From positions 1-64,000 of the forward strand of contig NZ_CP080533.1 in NCBI RefSeq assembly GCF_024746835.1: a stretch of 64,000 nt of DNA, given 5' to 3'. The notes under the pieces are model-generated. The model saw only the letters and a list, made by a program, of their open reading frames with translations, did not search any database and was not told the origin of the DNA. This document shows, piece after piece, positions 36,470 through 45,092 of this stretch. The first letter of the stretch is position 1. Each line of letters begins with the position of its first letter. This stretch comes from Mesorhizobium sp. AR02. Lineage in GTDB: Bacteria; Pseudomonadota; Alphaproteobacteria; Rhizobiales; Rhizobiaceae. Made by a program: the position numbers and the translations under genes.

Positions 36470-37186
36470 TCATGCCCATCGCCGCGCGAAGCCCAGCCCG
36501 GATAGCTGCCTCCTATTCCTTGCGCCATTGGCCGCGTCGAAGAACTCCCAGTCTCGCCGGAACAGGAACCTCGCGAGGTCATGGACTCCATAGCTGATGA
36601 AGAATGCCGCGAAGACATCGATCGAATAGTGGAGGTGGCCGAGAAGCACGGCAGCGCCGAAAAGCACCGCGGCCGCCAGGAAGGCAAATCGCAGCCTCGA
36701 ATCCTTCCAGAACATCAAAGCGAGAAGGAATGGCGCGCCCGTATGGCCCGAGAAAAAGAGGTCGCCGCCAAATGTGAATGACTGCATGATGGCGTTCAGG
36801 TCGAACGTGCTTCTCGTGGGAAAGGGCCCAATGTGGGTCAGAATAATGAACCCCGACCTCACAAGAATGAAAAGGGCCAGCCCGTTGAAGACGAAAGGAA
36901 TGCGCTGAGGTCGCGCAAGCAGAAGGATGCCGACGAACATCCACATGAAAAGCGGACCGTCGACGAAGATGAAGTCCACATTAACGACTGGGACGTTGTC
37001 GAGAATGATGTCCGTCACTGGATTGCTGACATTCTCCGTCGCGAAGGTTCCGGCGTAGAAATTGGAAACGACGCTCAGTGCCAGCAACATCATGCTGAAA
37101 CCGATATCATAGACAAGGCGCTTGCCGAATTGGCGCGCAAGCTGACGGGACGGCCTGACGCCTTCTGAAGGTTGCGTGCTTGTCAT
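36470..37186 (-). CDS. PAP2-type lipid phosphatase/phosphotransferase
   Basis: A 238-residue membrane protein with about six helices. The C2/C3 active-site motifs of the PAP2_C (sphingomyelin-synthase-like) group are seen: FFSGHTGAPFLLAL with the catalytic His, and LLGHLHYSIDVFAAFFISY with the second His and the Asp. The first PAP2 motif (KxxxxxxRP) is not obvious, as usual in the PAP2_C branch. Such enzymes remove or transfer phospho head groups on membrane lipids. The start overlaps the GT2 stop (ATGA), so translation is coupled. The context points to lipid or glycolipid remodelling. Confidence 0.8.
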   Translation of the reverse strand: MTSTQPSEGVRPSRQLARQFGKRLVYDIGFSMMLLALSVVSNFYAGTFATENVSNPVTDIILDNVPVVNVDFIFVDGPLFMWMFVGILLLARPQRIPFVFNGLALFILVRSGFIILTHIGPFPTRSTFDLNAIMQSFTFGGDLFFSGHTGAPFLLALMFWKDSRLRFAFLAAAVLFGAAVLLGHLHYSIDVFAAFFISYGVHDLARFLFRRDWEFFDAANGARNRRQLSGLGFARRWA

Positions 37187-37953
37187 GGCAGCGGCTTTTG
37201 CGATTGGTCGCGAAAGTCGAGCCAGGTTTCGGTGAACGGCTTTTTGAGGAACGTCGCCCAGAAAAAGTTCATCGCGTAGCGCAGCCCGATACGCGCCACG
37301 CCTTCGCCGATCAGGCGCCGTCCGGAGGATAGCGCGGGCAATGAAAACGTAAAATCGACATCTCCGACTTTGGAGAGGCGGCGGGCGAGTTCAGTGTCTT
37401 CGCCATAAAATGCAAAGTTCGGATTGAAGCCGCCAATGCGTACCAACGTGTCGCGTTTCACGACGAAGTTGCCTCCTTGCATCATCGATCCGACACGCAG
37501 GATGTAACGGTTGAGAAGATAACAGACATAGCCGCCGCAATAAAACGCCCGTACGAGCGCCCGTGTCCGCTTTGGCAGATCAAAGTAGACAAGCGGCCCG
37601 CTCATGGCGGCGAGCTCGGGATTGGCCGCAAACGCTCGCAGGACCTTGTCTATCCATCCCTCGGTAAGGATCGTATCGGCGTCGATATTGGCGATCAGGT
37701 CGCCTGTTGCGACGTGAAACCCTGCCGAACGTGCACGAACGAGGCCTTTGACGGGCTCATCGATGACGAGCACGCCGGGATAAGCCTCGGCCGTCTGGCG
37801 CGTCTTGTCCGTGCTCGCGTTGTTCACGACAATGATTTCGGCGGCGCATCGTGATCGCCTGATCTCGGCGACGATGGCTTCCAGCGTTCGCGGAAGACAC
37901 GCTTCCTCATTATACGCTGGCACGACAAAGCTGATCTTGATGGCTTCTTTCAT
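37183..37953 (-). CDS. Family 2 glycosyltransferase
   Basis: A 256-residue GT-A-fold enzyme. N-terminal FVVPAYNEEACLPRTLEAIV, EIIVVNNASTDKTRQTAEAY, the DxD motif in ANIDADTILTEGW, and FYGEDTELARRL as the ED acceptor-base motif. There is no clear membrane helix, but the C-terminal ARIGLRYAMNFFWATFLKK is amphipathic and could bind the membrane. The start ATG 37953 lies inside the GT4 gene end (44-nt overlap). It overlaps the PAP2 gene by ATGA. It probably adds sugar to a lipid acceptor. Confidence 0.92.
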   Translation of the reverse strand: MKEAIKISFVVPAYNEEACLPRTLEAIVAEIRRSRCAAEIIVVNNASTDKTRQTAEAYPGVLVIDEPVKGLVRARSAGFHVATGDLIANIDADTILTEGWIDKVLRAFAANPELAAMSGPLVYFDLPKRTRALVRAFYCGGYVCYLLNRYILRVGSMMQGGNFVVKRDTLVRIGGFNPNFAFYGEDTELARRLSKVGDVDFTFSLPALSSGRRLIGEGVARIGLRYAMNFFWATFLKKPFTETWLDFRDQSQKPLP

Positions 37954-39133
37954 CGCTTGTTTTCCGTTCGATCAAGAGTTGATAGTGATGCTCCCATTGG
38001 TCCGCGATCCGTTCCGTGGCGAATTGCTTCACGTAGGAAGCTCCGCCCCGCCCGAGCCGCGACCGCACATGCGAATGGCCGAACAAATCTGCAAGACGAT
38101 CCGCAAGCGACGCGACATCGGATGCCTCCACCAGGAAGCCGCGGTCGTTTGCGATGAATTCGGGCAGGGCTCTCGCATTCGCGCCGATCACAGGGATGCC
38201 GCATGCCATTGCCTGAAGCAGAGCCATCCCCTGGGTCTCGGAGGTGCTCATGGTCACGAAGACGTCGGACGCCTGGAACAGTTCAGCGAGGTTCGATTTC
38301 GTCAGCGTCCCAACGAACCGCACGCTCGGCTCGAGGCAGAGCCGTTGCACGAGGGCGCGAAGGTGACGCTCCTGACTGCCATGGCCGGCAATGACCAGCT
38401 CCGCCGACGGTACCCGCTGCTTCAGCAGCGCCAGCGCGTGGAGGATGGGATCAATATTCTTCTCTGAACCCAGCCTGCCGGCATAGACGATCGTCGGGCC
38501 ATGGAGGCGCAGTGCCGTTCTGAGCTTGCGCTTCATCGCCGGGGAGACCGGTCGGAAGATGTCCGTAGCGATCGGATTGGAAACGACTTCAAGCGGGCGG
38601 CGCAGCCTGTCCTGGCCAAGCTCGTTGAAAACCGACAGCGACGGCGCGGTGACAAAATCGCAGTGGTTATAGTACCAAAGAACGTAGGCCGCTGCGGCAT
38701 CCATCCCGAATGGCAGATACGAACCGAACGCCTTGATGGCGGTGTGATTTGTTCCGGCAACAGGAACTCCCAGTCGCCTTCCCGCTAGAAGCGCGTTCAA
38801 TCCGGCTCCAAAGAAGGTCTGGGTGTGAATGACGTCCGGCCGCGCCGCCATCGGTAGATGGAGCCATGAAGCGGGCGTGGGAAAAACCGCTCTCGATTGC
38901 TTTGTCGAGGATGGAAACGGCACCGAGTGCAGGCGATGCACGCGGATGTGGGGACCTAAATTCAACTCAACGGGCATTGCGTTGATGCGTTCGAACTCAC
39001 GACGACCATAGTGCGGTACGTAGAAGTCGACAGCATGCCCCCGCTGGCCAAGCGCTTTCGCCAACGCTTCGATCGAGTCCTGGATCCCGCCGAGCTCGGG
39101 ATGGAAATTGTCGGAGAAGATGGCGATGCGCAT
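37910..39133 (-). CDS. Family 4 glycosyltransferase
   Basis: A 407-residue GT-B-fold enzyme. N-terminal MRIAIFSDNFHPELGGIQDS with the Gly-rich acceptor loop, DVIHTQTFFGAGLNAL, the middle YAGRLGSEKNIDPILHALAL, and VFVTMSTSETQGMALLQAMA with the E-x7-E motif that binds the sugar nucleotide. Similar to glycosyl- and glucuronosyl-diacylglycerol synthases and mannosyltransferases. The start at 39133 fits the family and removes five upstream codons. It begins 20 nt after the DedA stop. Its end overlaps GT2 by 44 nt. Confidence 0.93.
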   Translation of the reverse strand: MRIAIFSDNFHPELGGIQDSIEALAKALGQRGHAVDFYVPHYGRREFERINAMPVELNLGPHIRVHRLHSVPFPSSTKQSRAVFPTPASWLHLPMAARPDVIHTQTFFGAGLNALLAGRRLGVPVAGTNHTAIKAFGSYLPFGMDAAAAYVLWYYNHCDFVTAPSLSVFNELGQDRLRRPLEVVSNPIATDIFRPVSPAMKRKLRTALRLHGPTIVYAGRLGSEKNIDPILHALALLKQRVPSAELVIAGHGSQERHLRALVQRLCLEPSVRFVGTLTKSNLAELFQASDVFVTMSTSETQGMALLQAMACGIPVIGANARALPEFIANDRGFLVEASDVASLADRLADLFGHSHVRSRLGRGGASYVKQFATERIADQWEHHYQLLIERKTSDERSHQDQLCRASV

Positions 39134-39152
39134 GGCGTCTTCTTGCAACTGG

Positions 39153-39707
39153 TTATCTGAACAGGAGGAGATAGAGCAGGATCAGACCCGCGATCAGCAA
39201 AACGATGATGTAGTAAGTCATGTCCTGGCTGATGGCGGCGTATCCGGCATGAAACGCGTAGCCGATACAAAGAAGAGCAAGGGATTTTGGCAGAGTGGCT
39301 AGAGAATTTACTGTCAAGAATCGCCAAAATGGCATCCGCACTACGCCTGCGGCAATCAAGACCGGGGCGCCAACTGCATGCGTGAGCTTTCCGGTCACGA
39401 GAACTTGGTCAGCCTTGCGAAAAAACTGGTCCTGAAGGTCGGTTGCCCGCTTCATCGTGTGTTGGCTCACCCACTTTGTGACCGTTCGAATTCCACCCCA
39501 CCGCCCAAGCGCGTACAGGGCCGAATCTCCCACCAAATCCCCGGCCACGACGATCGCGAGCACAGGCCAGAAGCTGAGTTGGCTGTTGGCGATCAAGACC
39601 CCGCCGGCGATGGTCACGACGGGCCCTTCGGCGATCGCCAGCGGGAGAAGCACCGCATAGGGGTGAGCTGACAGGATGCCGAGAATGTCGCTTGTGCTGA
39701 AGACCAT
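39153..39707 (-). CDS. DedA-family membrane protein
   Basis: A 184-residue protein of the DedA/SNARE-associated (VTT) family. LLPLAIAEGPVVTIAGGVLI is the re-entrant loop with the conserved Glu-Gly; FWPVLAIVVAGDLVGDSALY has the conserved Gly-Asp; KLTHAVGAPVLIAAGVVRMP has the usual Gly-rich motif. The C-terminus has two helices. DedA proteins act as undecaprenyl-phosphate or phospholipid scramblases. The start is ATG 39707. It is the first gene of the minus-strand envelope set, with a direct-repeat operator candidate 123-137 nt upstream. Confidence 0.88.
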   Translation of the reverse strand: MVFSTSDILGILSAHPYAVLLPLAIAEGPVVTIAGGVLIANSQLSFWPVLAIVVAGDLVGDSALYALGRWGGIRTVTKWVSQHTMKRATDLQDQFFRKADQVLVTGKLTHAVGAPVLIAAGVVRMPFWRFLTVNSLATLPKSLALLCIGYAFHAGYAAISQDMTYYIIVLLIAGLILLYLLLFR

Positions 39708-39829
39708 TGGCCGAGACCACCGCCGCCTTGCTGCCGCGCGGGTTCCTGCAGGCATCGACGTCGTCGCCTGTGGCGTTCGCGCTACGGTCTGAAGCTAGAT
39801 CGTGGCTGTTTCCGGCTTTCCGTAGCTGC

Positions 39830-39844
39830 GTAAAGTTTTGTAAA
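39830..39844 (+). promoter_or_regulatory. GTAAA-N5-GTAAA direct repeat upstream of the envelope operon
   Basis: GTAAA at 39830-39834 and at 39840-39844, with GTTTT between: a 10-nt period, the form of CpxR-type binding sites. It lies upstream of the DedA gene, the first gene of an operon that codes a CpxR/RstA-like regulator. Confidence 0.45.
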
Positions 39845-40250
39845 GTCCGCGCCTCGAGACAGGTCCGAGTTAAGTCAGGTCGTGACGAAGCCAAGAGCCA
39901 CCTGAATGTCCGCTCTTGACGATCCGCAGCCCAAAGCCGCCAGTCCGCTGACGTGAAGAGTTTCGGGCGCCGGCAGGCGTACGAAAGTCCCCGAGGAAGG
40001 AACCCGTGGGCCACAGTCGATAGCTATGGGGATTTTTGATTTCGGCTGATGTCAGGGATGGCGTGACCGCCGCCGGCAAGCGCCGGGATCGATGCGGATA
40101 GGCCTCTTCGTTGCGCCTCCGCGCGGTATTGCCGGCCCGGCACGCGGCTGGCTGCGGCCCTGTCGACATCGATGAGCACAAATGACACGCGTGGGTCCGT
40201 TGCCGAAGGCTGGGTGCCTGCGGCTGAACGCTGGATGATGCCATGCCGGG

Positions 40251-41444
40251 TCATGGACACTTCTCCCGGTTTGCTGCCGTTGCGTCCGGCGGTCCGCGCG
40301 GCTGCCCCCACCGTTCGAACACCTCGATGACAATCATGCGTCCGCCACAGCACGGGCATGGCGGGTGAAAGTCGTCCGGTTCGTCGGGGTCGCCGGGGTC
40401 GGGCGGCGCGGCGACGCCCAGCAGTTCGCGCGCCAGCGCGAGACTGGCCTTGCGAGCGGAACCGGCGAGCAGGCCGTAGTGCCGGATGCGATGGAAGCCG
40501 CGTGGCAGGACATGAAGCAGGAAGCGGCGGATGAACTCGTCGGTCGCCAGTGTCATGACCTGCTGGCGGTCGGCGCCGTCGCGGCGGTAGTCCTTGTAGC
40601 GGAAGGTGACGCCGCTCTTGTCGAAGGCGATCAGCCGGCTGTTCGAAATCGCAACCCGGTGGGTATAGCGGGAGAGATAGGCGAGCACTGCCTCCGGCCC
40701 GGCGAACGGCGCCTTGGCGTACACCACCCAGCGCTTCTTGCGGACGGGAGCGAGGTGGCGCAGGAAGGCCCGGCGATCTGCCAGGTGCGCCATTGTTCCG
40801 AAGAAGGCTAACCGCCCGGCGTCGTGCAGCGCGACCAGCCGGGTGAGGAAGAGCCGTCGGAACAGCTTGCCGAGCACGCGCACCGGCAGCAGGAAGGCCG
40901 GACGCGACGATATCCACCGGCTTCCGTCCGGCGCGATGCCGCCGCCCGGCACAATCATGTGGACGTGCGGATGGTGTGTCATCGCCGAGCCCCAGGTATG
41001 GAGCACTGCGGTGATGCCGATGCGCGCGCCGAGATGCTTCGGATCGGCTGCGATGGTCAGCATCGTCTCCGATGCCGCCTTGAACAGCAGATCGTAGATG
41101 AGCGCCTTGTTGTGGAACGCGATGTCAGCGACCTCGGCTGACAGCGTAAACACGACATGGAAGTAGCCGACCGGCAGCAGGTCGGCCTCTCGCTCGGCGA
41201 GCCATATCCGCGCGGCCGCGCCCTGGCACTTCGGGCAGTGCCGGTTGCGGCAGGAGTTGTAGGCGATCCGCCATTGGCCGCAGTCCTCGCAAGCCTAGAC
41301 GTGACCGCCAAGGGCTGCGGTGCGGCAATACTCGATCGCCGACATGACCTTGAGCTGGGCGAGGCTCAGGTGACCTGCATGGGCGGCCCGGTAAGGGGGT
41401 CCGGCAGCACGGAAGATGTCGGCGACCTCGATCGAGGCGCGCAC
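40251..41444 (-). pseudogene. IS91-family transposase with a nonsense codon
   Basis: From GTG 41444 the frame matches the copy 1 transposase codon for codon (RASIEVADIFRAAGPPYRAA) until TAG at 41295-41297, in GHV-stop-ACEDCGQW where copy 1 has Glu. After the stop the frame stays open to 40251 with the HUH motif (THHPHVHMIVPGGGI) and Tyr region intact. One base change would restore it; the element end next to it has also diverged. An internal start at 41153 would leave out the zinc ribbon. Confidence 0.9.
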
Positions 41445-41447
41445 GGC

Positions 41448-42356
41448 TTAGATGTCGGGCGAGACCTCTCCCGGCTTGAACAGCCCGAGCTTGTCGAGCG
41501 GGCTCGTCACGGCACGCACCGTCCGGGTCGCCACCTTCGCGTAAAGGGCGGTGTTGTTGAGCTTGGCATGCCCGAGCAGGACCTGGATGATCCGGATGTC
41601 GGTGCCGTCCTCCAGCAGGTGGGTGGCGAAGCTGTGGCGCAGCGTGTGCGGCCCGACCCGCTTGGCGATGTCGGCGGCCTGGGCTGCCTCGACGACGATG
41701 CGATAGAGCTGCCGCGTGCTGATCGGCTTCATCGTGTGCTGTCCGGGGAACAGCCAGCCGTCGCGGTGCATCACGCCCTGCTGACGTCCGACCTTCCACC
41801 ACTCACGCAGAAGCGTGAGCAGGTCCTCCGAGAGCATGGCGTTGCGATAGCGCCCGCCCTTGCCACGCTCGACGCGCAGCAGCATGCGCTCGCTGTCGAC
41901 GTCGGCAACCTTCAGCATCGACACCTCGGCGACACGCAGGCCCGCGCCATAGGCGACTGACAATGCGGCCTGGTGCTTGAGACACGTGGTGGCGTTGAGC
42001 AGCCGGGCCACCTCGTCGCGGCTGAGCACCACGGGCAGGTTGCGCGGATGCGCCAGCCGGACAAGCTTGCGCGCCAGGTCCGGGCGGTCGAGCGTTTGGG
42101 TGAAGAAGAAGCGGAGCGCCGACACGATGCTGTTCATCGTCGGCACGGGAACGCCGTCTTCCTGCTGGTCGATCTGGAACCGACGGAGGTCGTCGGTGGT
42201 CGCTGTGTCTGGTGAACGCCCGAGGAATGTCGCCAGGCGCCCGATGTCGCGGAGATAGTTGCGCTGCGTCTCCCGTGAGAAACGCCGCATGTTCATGTCG
42301 TCGATCAGCCGCTGACGAAGTGGACTGATAGGTGCATCAAGAACAGGATAGGGCAT
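41448..42356 (-). CDS. Tyrosine recombinase of IS91-type copy 2
   Basis: A 302-residue recombinase similar to the one at 16855-17760. The catalytic residues are all present: Arg in GAGLRVAEVSMLK, His-x-x-Arg in GPHTLRHSFATHLL, His in LLGHAKLNNT and Tyr in TALYAKVA. The N-terminal part (RQRLIDDMNMRRFSRETQRN) is more diverged. The stop is followed three bases later by the transposase GTG, as in copy 1. It may still be active although its transposase is not. Confidence 0.9.
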   Translation of the reverse strand: MPYPVLDAPISPLRQRLIDDMNMRRFSRETQRNYLRDIGRLATFLGRSPDTATTDDLRRFQIDQQEDGVPVPTMNSIVSALRFFFTQTLDRPDLARKLVRLAHPRNLPVVLSRDEVARLLNATTCLKHQAALSVAYGAGLRVAEVSMLKVADVDSERMLLRVERGKGGRYRNAMLSEDLLTLLREWWKVGRQQGVMHRDGWLFPGQHTMKPISTRQLYRIVVEAAQAADIAKRVGPHTLRHSFATHLLEDGTDIRIIQVLLGHAKLNNTALYAKVATRTVRAVTSPLDKLGLFKPGEVSPDI

Positions 42357-42579
42357 GGTCAGGCTCCTTGTTGAAGAAGCCCGTGATGCTCTGCCGCTGC
42401 CGAACCACTCTCAATGCGAGCGCGACGTCCGGTTCGTGATCTCTACCTCACCCCACGCGCCCATCCCGCGCAGCGGGTTCGTTCTCCGGCCAACACCGGT
42501 CGTTGCGTTGCTCCGGCTTAGTGGACGATTCTGGCGCTACAGCCATCTTTGCCACGCGATACGAATACGAGCTACATCT

Positions 42580-43188
42580 TCACACCAACCCCACCCTGAA
42601 ATCCTCCAGAACCTGAGCCAGCCCTCGCGCGCCGAGAAGGGTCATAACACGCTTCGCCTGAAGCTTCGGTACCGCGCGATCGTAAATGGCAAGATTGGTC
42701 GCCTCATTGAGGCGCGAGGGATAAATGATTCCGTCGGGCTCAGATGGGTGCTCGTGAAACGCCAGTGACCACCGGCGTGCCAGGTTCTGGCGCTGTGCCC
42801 GAACGACATCGGTCGGCACACCCATCCGAACGGCATTGTCGCCTCTGAGATCGACCAGGCGTAGGTCTGTCGTGGTCGCGATCTCCGCATAGCGCCGTCG
42901 GGTCAGCTCCACCTCCTCTATTGGAAGATCGTCAAGGATTCCTTCGCGGCGGTCGCGGAGCACCGTCTCTAGGAAGCACACCTTCAGGGAGTCGCCGAGG
43001 TAAAGAACGCCAAACCGGTTGGCGTAAAGACGGCGTCGAGGATCGCTGAACCGGCTCGGCGACTTCCCGTACCCCAATGGATCAGGATAGGTGCTCCAGT
43101 AGATCCGACCGAACGTCCGACCCCGCGGTATGGTCTCGATTTCGAGCTTTGCGGCCGCGAAATCGGGTGGAGGTGGAACGCCGGGCAT
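42580..43188 (-). CDS. RES-domain toxin (NAD+ phosphorylase family)
   Basis: A 202-residue RES toxin. The conserved residues of the fold can be followed: Arg-Tyr region GRIYWSTYPDPLGYGKSPSR, FGVLYLGDSLKVCFLETVLR with the catalytic-pocket Glu, and a Ser in DGIIYPSRLNEATNLAIYDR. RES toxins deplete NAD+ in the cell. ATG 43188 directly follows the antitoxin stop (TGAATG), typical of Xre-RES pairs. A second, broken RES gene lies at 53918-54425. IS91-type copy 2 abuts its downstream end. Confidence 0.88.
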   Translation of the reverse strand: MPGVPPPPDFAAAKLEIETIPRGRTFGRIYWSTYPDPLGYGKSPSRFSDPRRRLYANRFGVLYLGDSLKVCFLETVLRDRREGILDDLPIEEVELTRRRYAEIATTTDLRLVDLRGDNAVRMGVPTDVVRAQRQNLARRWSLAFHEHPSEPDGIIYPSRLNEATNLAIYDRAVPKLQAKRVMTLLGARGLAQVLEDFRVGLV

Positions 43189-43872
43189 TCAGTCGAAATC
43201 GCCCCTGGCCATGCCTTCCGCCGCAGCCAACACCGAGGCGTCATCGCCTTGCTGAAGGGCTCGAAGGCCCGTCCGGCCATCGAGGGCACCATGGCGCAAC
43301 ACCAGAAACCGATAGACCGCCCAGGCGCTGTTGCCGAGCGTCTCGTGGAGCGCCGGCAATGTCCCGAACGGTCGGCCGTCCTTGTCGAGTTGCCAGACAG
43401 GAAAGCGGAAGCCGCGCTTGGCGCCATCGATCCCGAGTACCTGCCCGCTCTGCCGCTTGGCATTGACCGTCACCCGCGACATGCCGAGCAGTTTGGCGAA
43501 GGCTTCCGCACTCAGCATGTCCTCGCCGGCGACAATTTCGGCGACGCGCTTGCGGCCACGCGCGCGTGCTCCGGCAAGAGCCGCCTCGAGTTCGGCATCG
43601 GGCATGCCCGTGTCGTCGACGGGAAACACATCCGAAGCGATCGGCTGTTCCTCGACCGGCGTGATCGTCTGCGCATCAGCCGCCGGATCGACCTCTACCC
43701 GGAACGATACGCGATGGCCGATCTTGCGGCTGCGTGCGATCGCTTCCTGATAGCGTTCGAGCAATACCTTCTTGAAGTCTGCCTGTGCCGGAAGTTTTGT
43801 GGTGAAGCTCAGGGTGGCGACTCCCGCATGCGATGCGGTCCCGCTATGATTGCTGCGTTTTGGAGCGGCCAT
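43189..43872 (-). CDS. Xre/MbcA/ParS-type antitoxin of the RES module
   Basis: A 227-residue antitoxin. Unlike short MbcA proteins it has a long N-terminus. The helix-turn-helix is in SAEAFAKLLGMSRVTVNAKR, and the C-terminal toxin-binding domain (LGNSAWAVYRFLVLRHGALD, GLRALQQGDDASVLAAAEGM) matches DUF2384-like antitoxins. It probably represses the operon. A promoter-like TTGACG with CATATT 17 nt on, and a palindrome around the Shine-Dalgarno sequence, lie upstream. Confidence 0.82.
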   Translation of the reverse strand: MAAPKRSNHSGTASHAGVATLSFTTKLPAQADFKKVLLERYQEAIARSRKIGHRVSFRVEVDPAADAQTITPVEEQPIASDVFPVDDTGMPDAELEAALAGARARGRKRVAEIVAGEDMLSAEAFAKLLGMSRVTVNAKRQSGQVLGIDGAKRGFRFPVWQLDKDGRPFGTLPALHETLGNSAWAVYRFLVLRHGALDGRTGLRALQQGDDASVLAAAEGMARGDFD

Positions 43873-43895
43873 GGTGACAACCTCCTGCTGTCACC
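43873..43895 (-). promoter_or_regulatory. Palindrome enclosing the antitoxin Shine-Dalgarno sequence
   Basis: GGTGACA and TGTCACC (7-nt arms) flank GCAGGAGGT directly before ATG 43872. As DNA it could be the antitoxin operator; as RNA it would place AGGAGG in a hairpin loop. Just upstream on the minus strand GAACTTG is repeated twice around the TTGACG -35-like box. Confidence 0.5.
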
Positions 43896-43964
43896 AATAT
43901 GGTTGCAGATCGCAAGTTCGTCAAGTTCGATAATTTCGTAAAGTTAGTAGCGAATGGCTGCGGA

Positions 43965-45092
43965 CTAAACAATTCCCCATGCCCGCCACCTTCCCCTGCC
44001 CGTCATCTCGCGCAAGCCGAGTTCGCCGACAAGGTTGAGCGCCCCCTGTTTTGTCACCTTTAGCCGCTCCTGGATCATGCCAGCCGAGACGAGTGGCCGC
44101 GACAGCACCAGCTCGATGAGGTCGGGCAGTTTGGAACTGGCGCGGCGGTCGCGGAGTTTTCGCTCCATCTGGCTTTTGGCTAGCACCAGCCGGTCGTGCT
44201 CCTTCAACCCCGCCAGCGCCGCCTCGTGGATTCCATCAAGGGAGGCCAACAGCCGTTCGGAGCGATTGCGTGCCCGCCGCCGCTCGCGCGGAATGTTTTT
44301 GGCGCCAAGATGCAGGCTGGCGAGATGGTTGGCGGCAAGACCCGCCTGCCGCAGCAGCGCGGCGACAAGCAGCGGCCCGAGCCAGGCGCCATGCTGCAAC
44401 ACTTCGATGTTTTGCCAAGCCTCGAGCAGGATCGCTGCGCGCAGGACGACCGGCAGATCTCCCGTCCTGACGATAACGTCCTGCCATTCGGCCAGGCGCT
44501 CTTCTTCGTTCCAGTCGAGATCGTAGATCAGGTCTGGCCGGTCGTCCGGGCGCGCCATTTTCGCCGGCACGGCGCCGCCGCCAAGAATCTTCGATGAGCG
44601 TGCCAGGACAGCATCGATCTCGGCAAATTCTTCAGCCAGAAGATCGTCCTCGGCGTCATCGCGACCATCGGCTTCAACGGCTATGGTTTCGGTCCCCTCC
44701 CCGTCCCGGGTTTTTTGTCCCGATGCCGGTGTCGCGCCGCCGCGACCGGCCAGTGCCAAAAACCCGTCGCGGCTGAGCGCCCAGTCCGGTTTTTCCGCAA
44801 AAATCCGCCGGCGGGTTCGCAGCACCGCATGTGCGCGGGTGAGCTCGTGGGTCGGTGTGCGAATGTCCATATGGGCGTCATGCAGGACGAGGTCTTCGAG
44901 GTGGACGAGTTCACCCGCGAGCCAGACCGCCGCGCCCGCGTCGGCGAAGTGCTGGCGCTCGACAAAGCCGTCGCGGACGGGAGAGCGGGCCAGGCGCTCG
45001 TCGAGTCGCGCCAAAGCCGCGGTCGCGCGTGCGACAGGCCCGAATAAGGTCTCTAGGGGCAACTCTCGAATCGCGTAAGCCATTGTTTTCAC
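43965..45092 (-). CDS. DUF1612 / RHE_PE00001-family protein with C-terminal helix-turn-helix
   Basis: A 375-residue protein of the DUF1612 type typical of rhizobial plasmids. The N-terminus IRELPLETLFGPVARATAALARLDERLAR, the segment FVERQHFADAGAAVWLAGEL, and the C-terminal PLVSAGMIQERLKVTKQGALNLVGELGLREMTGRGR, a winged-helix-like domain, are characteristic. The first half resembles the Fic-associated N-terminal fold, but no Fic motif is present. It is coded 338 nt after repC in the same direction. The role is unknown; plasmid maintenance or regulation is inferred from position. Confidence 0.85.
   Translation of the reverse strand: MKTMAYAIRELPLETLFGPVARATAALARLDERLARSPVRDGFVERQHFADAGAAVWLAGELVHLEDLVLHDAHMDIRTPTHELTRAHAVLRTRRRIFAEKPDWALSRDGFLALAGRGGATPASGQKTRDGEGTETIAVEADGRDDAEDDLLAEEFAEIDAVLARSSKILGGGAVPAKMARPDDRPDLIYDLDWNEEERLAEWQDVIVRTGDLPVVLRAAILLEAWQNIEVLQHGAWLGPLLVAALLRQAGLAANHLASLHLGAKNIPRERRRARNRSERLLASLDGIHEAALAGLKEHDRLVLAKSQMERKLRDRRASSKLPDLIELVLSRPLVSAGMIQERLKVTKQGALNLVGELGLREMTGRGRWRAWGIV

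Larger units (their letters stand above)
39945..42500 (-). mobile_element. IS91-type element with tyrosine recombinase, copy 2 (decayed)
   Basis: It has the same layout as copy 1 on the opposite strand: a GAACCCGCTGCGCGGG hairpin near 42470-42490, recombinase, transposase, and an end with AAATCCCCATAGC, CTTTCGTACGCC and CCCGAAAC. DNA is similar but clearly diverged. The transposase has a nonsense codon, so the copy is probably not autonomous. Limits are estimates. Confidence 0.75.

Noticed and set aside
39714..39750. Partial similarity GCGGGTTCCTGCA to the IS91-type end, as a third element end
   Set aside because: Too short and not supported by the flanking end sequences; probably chance.
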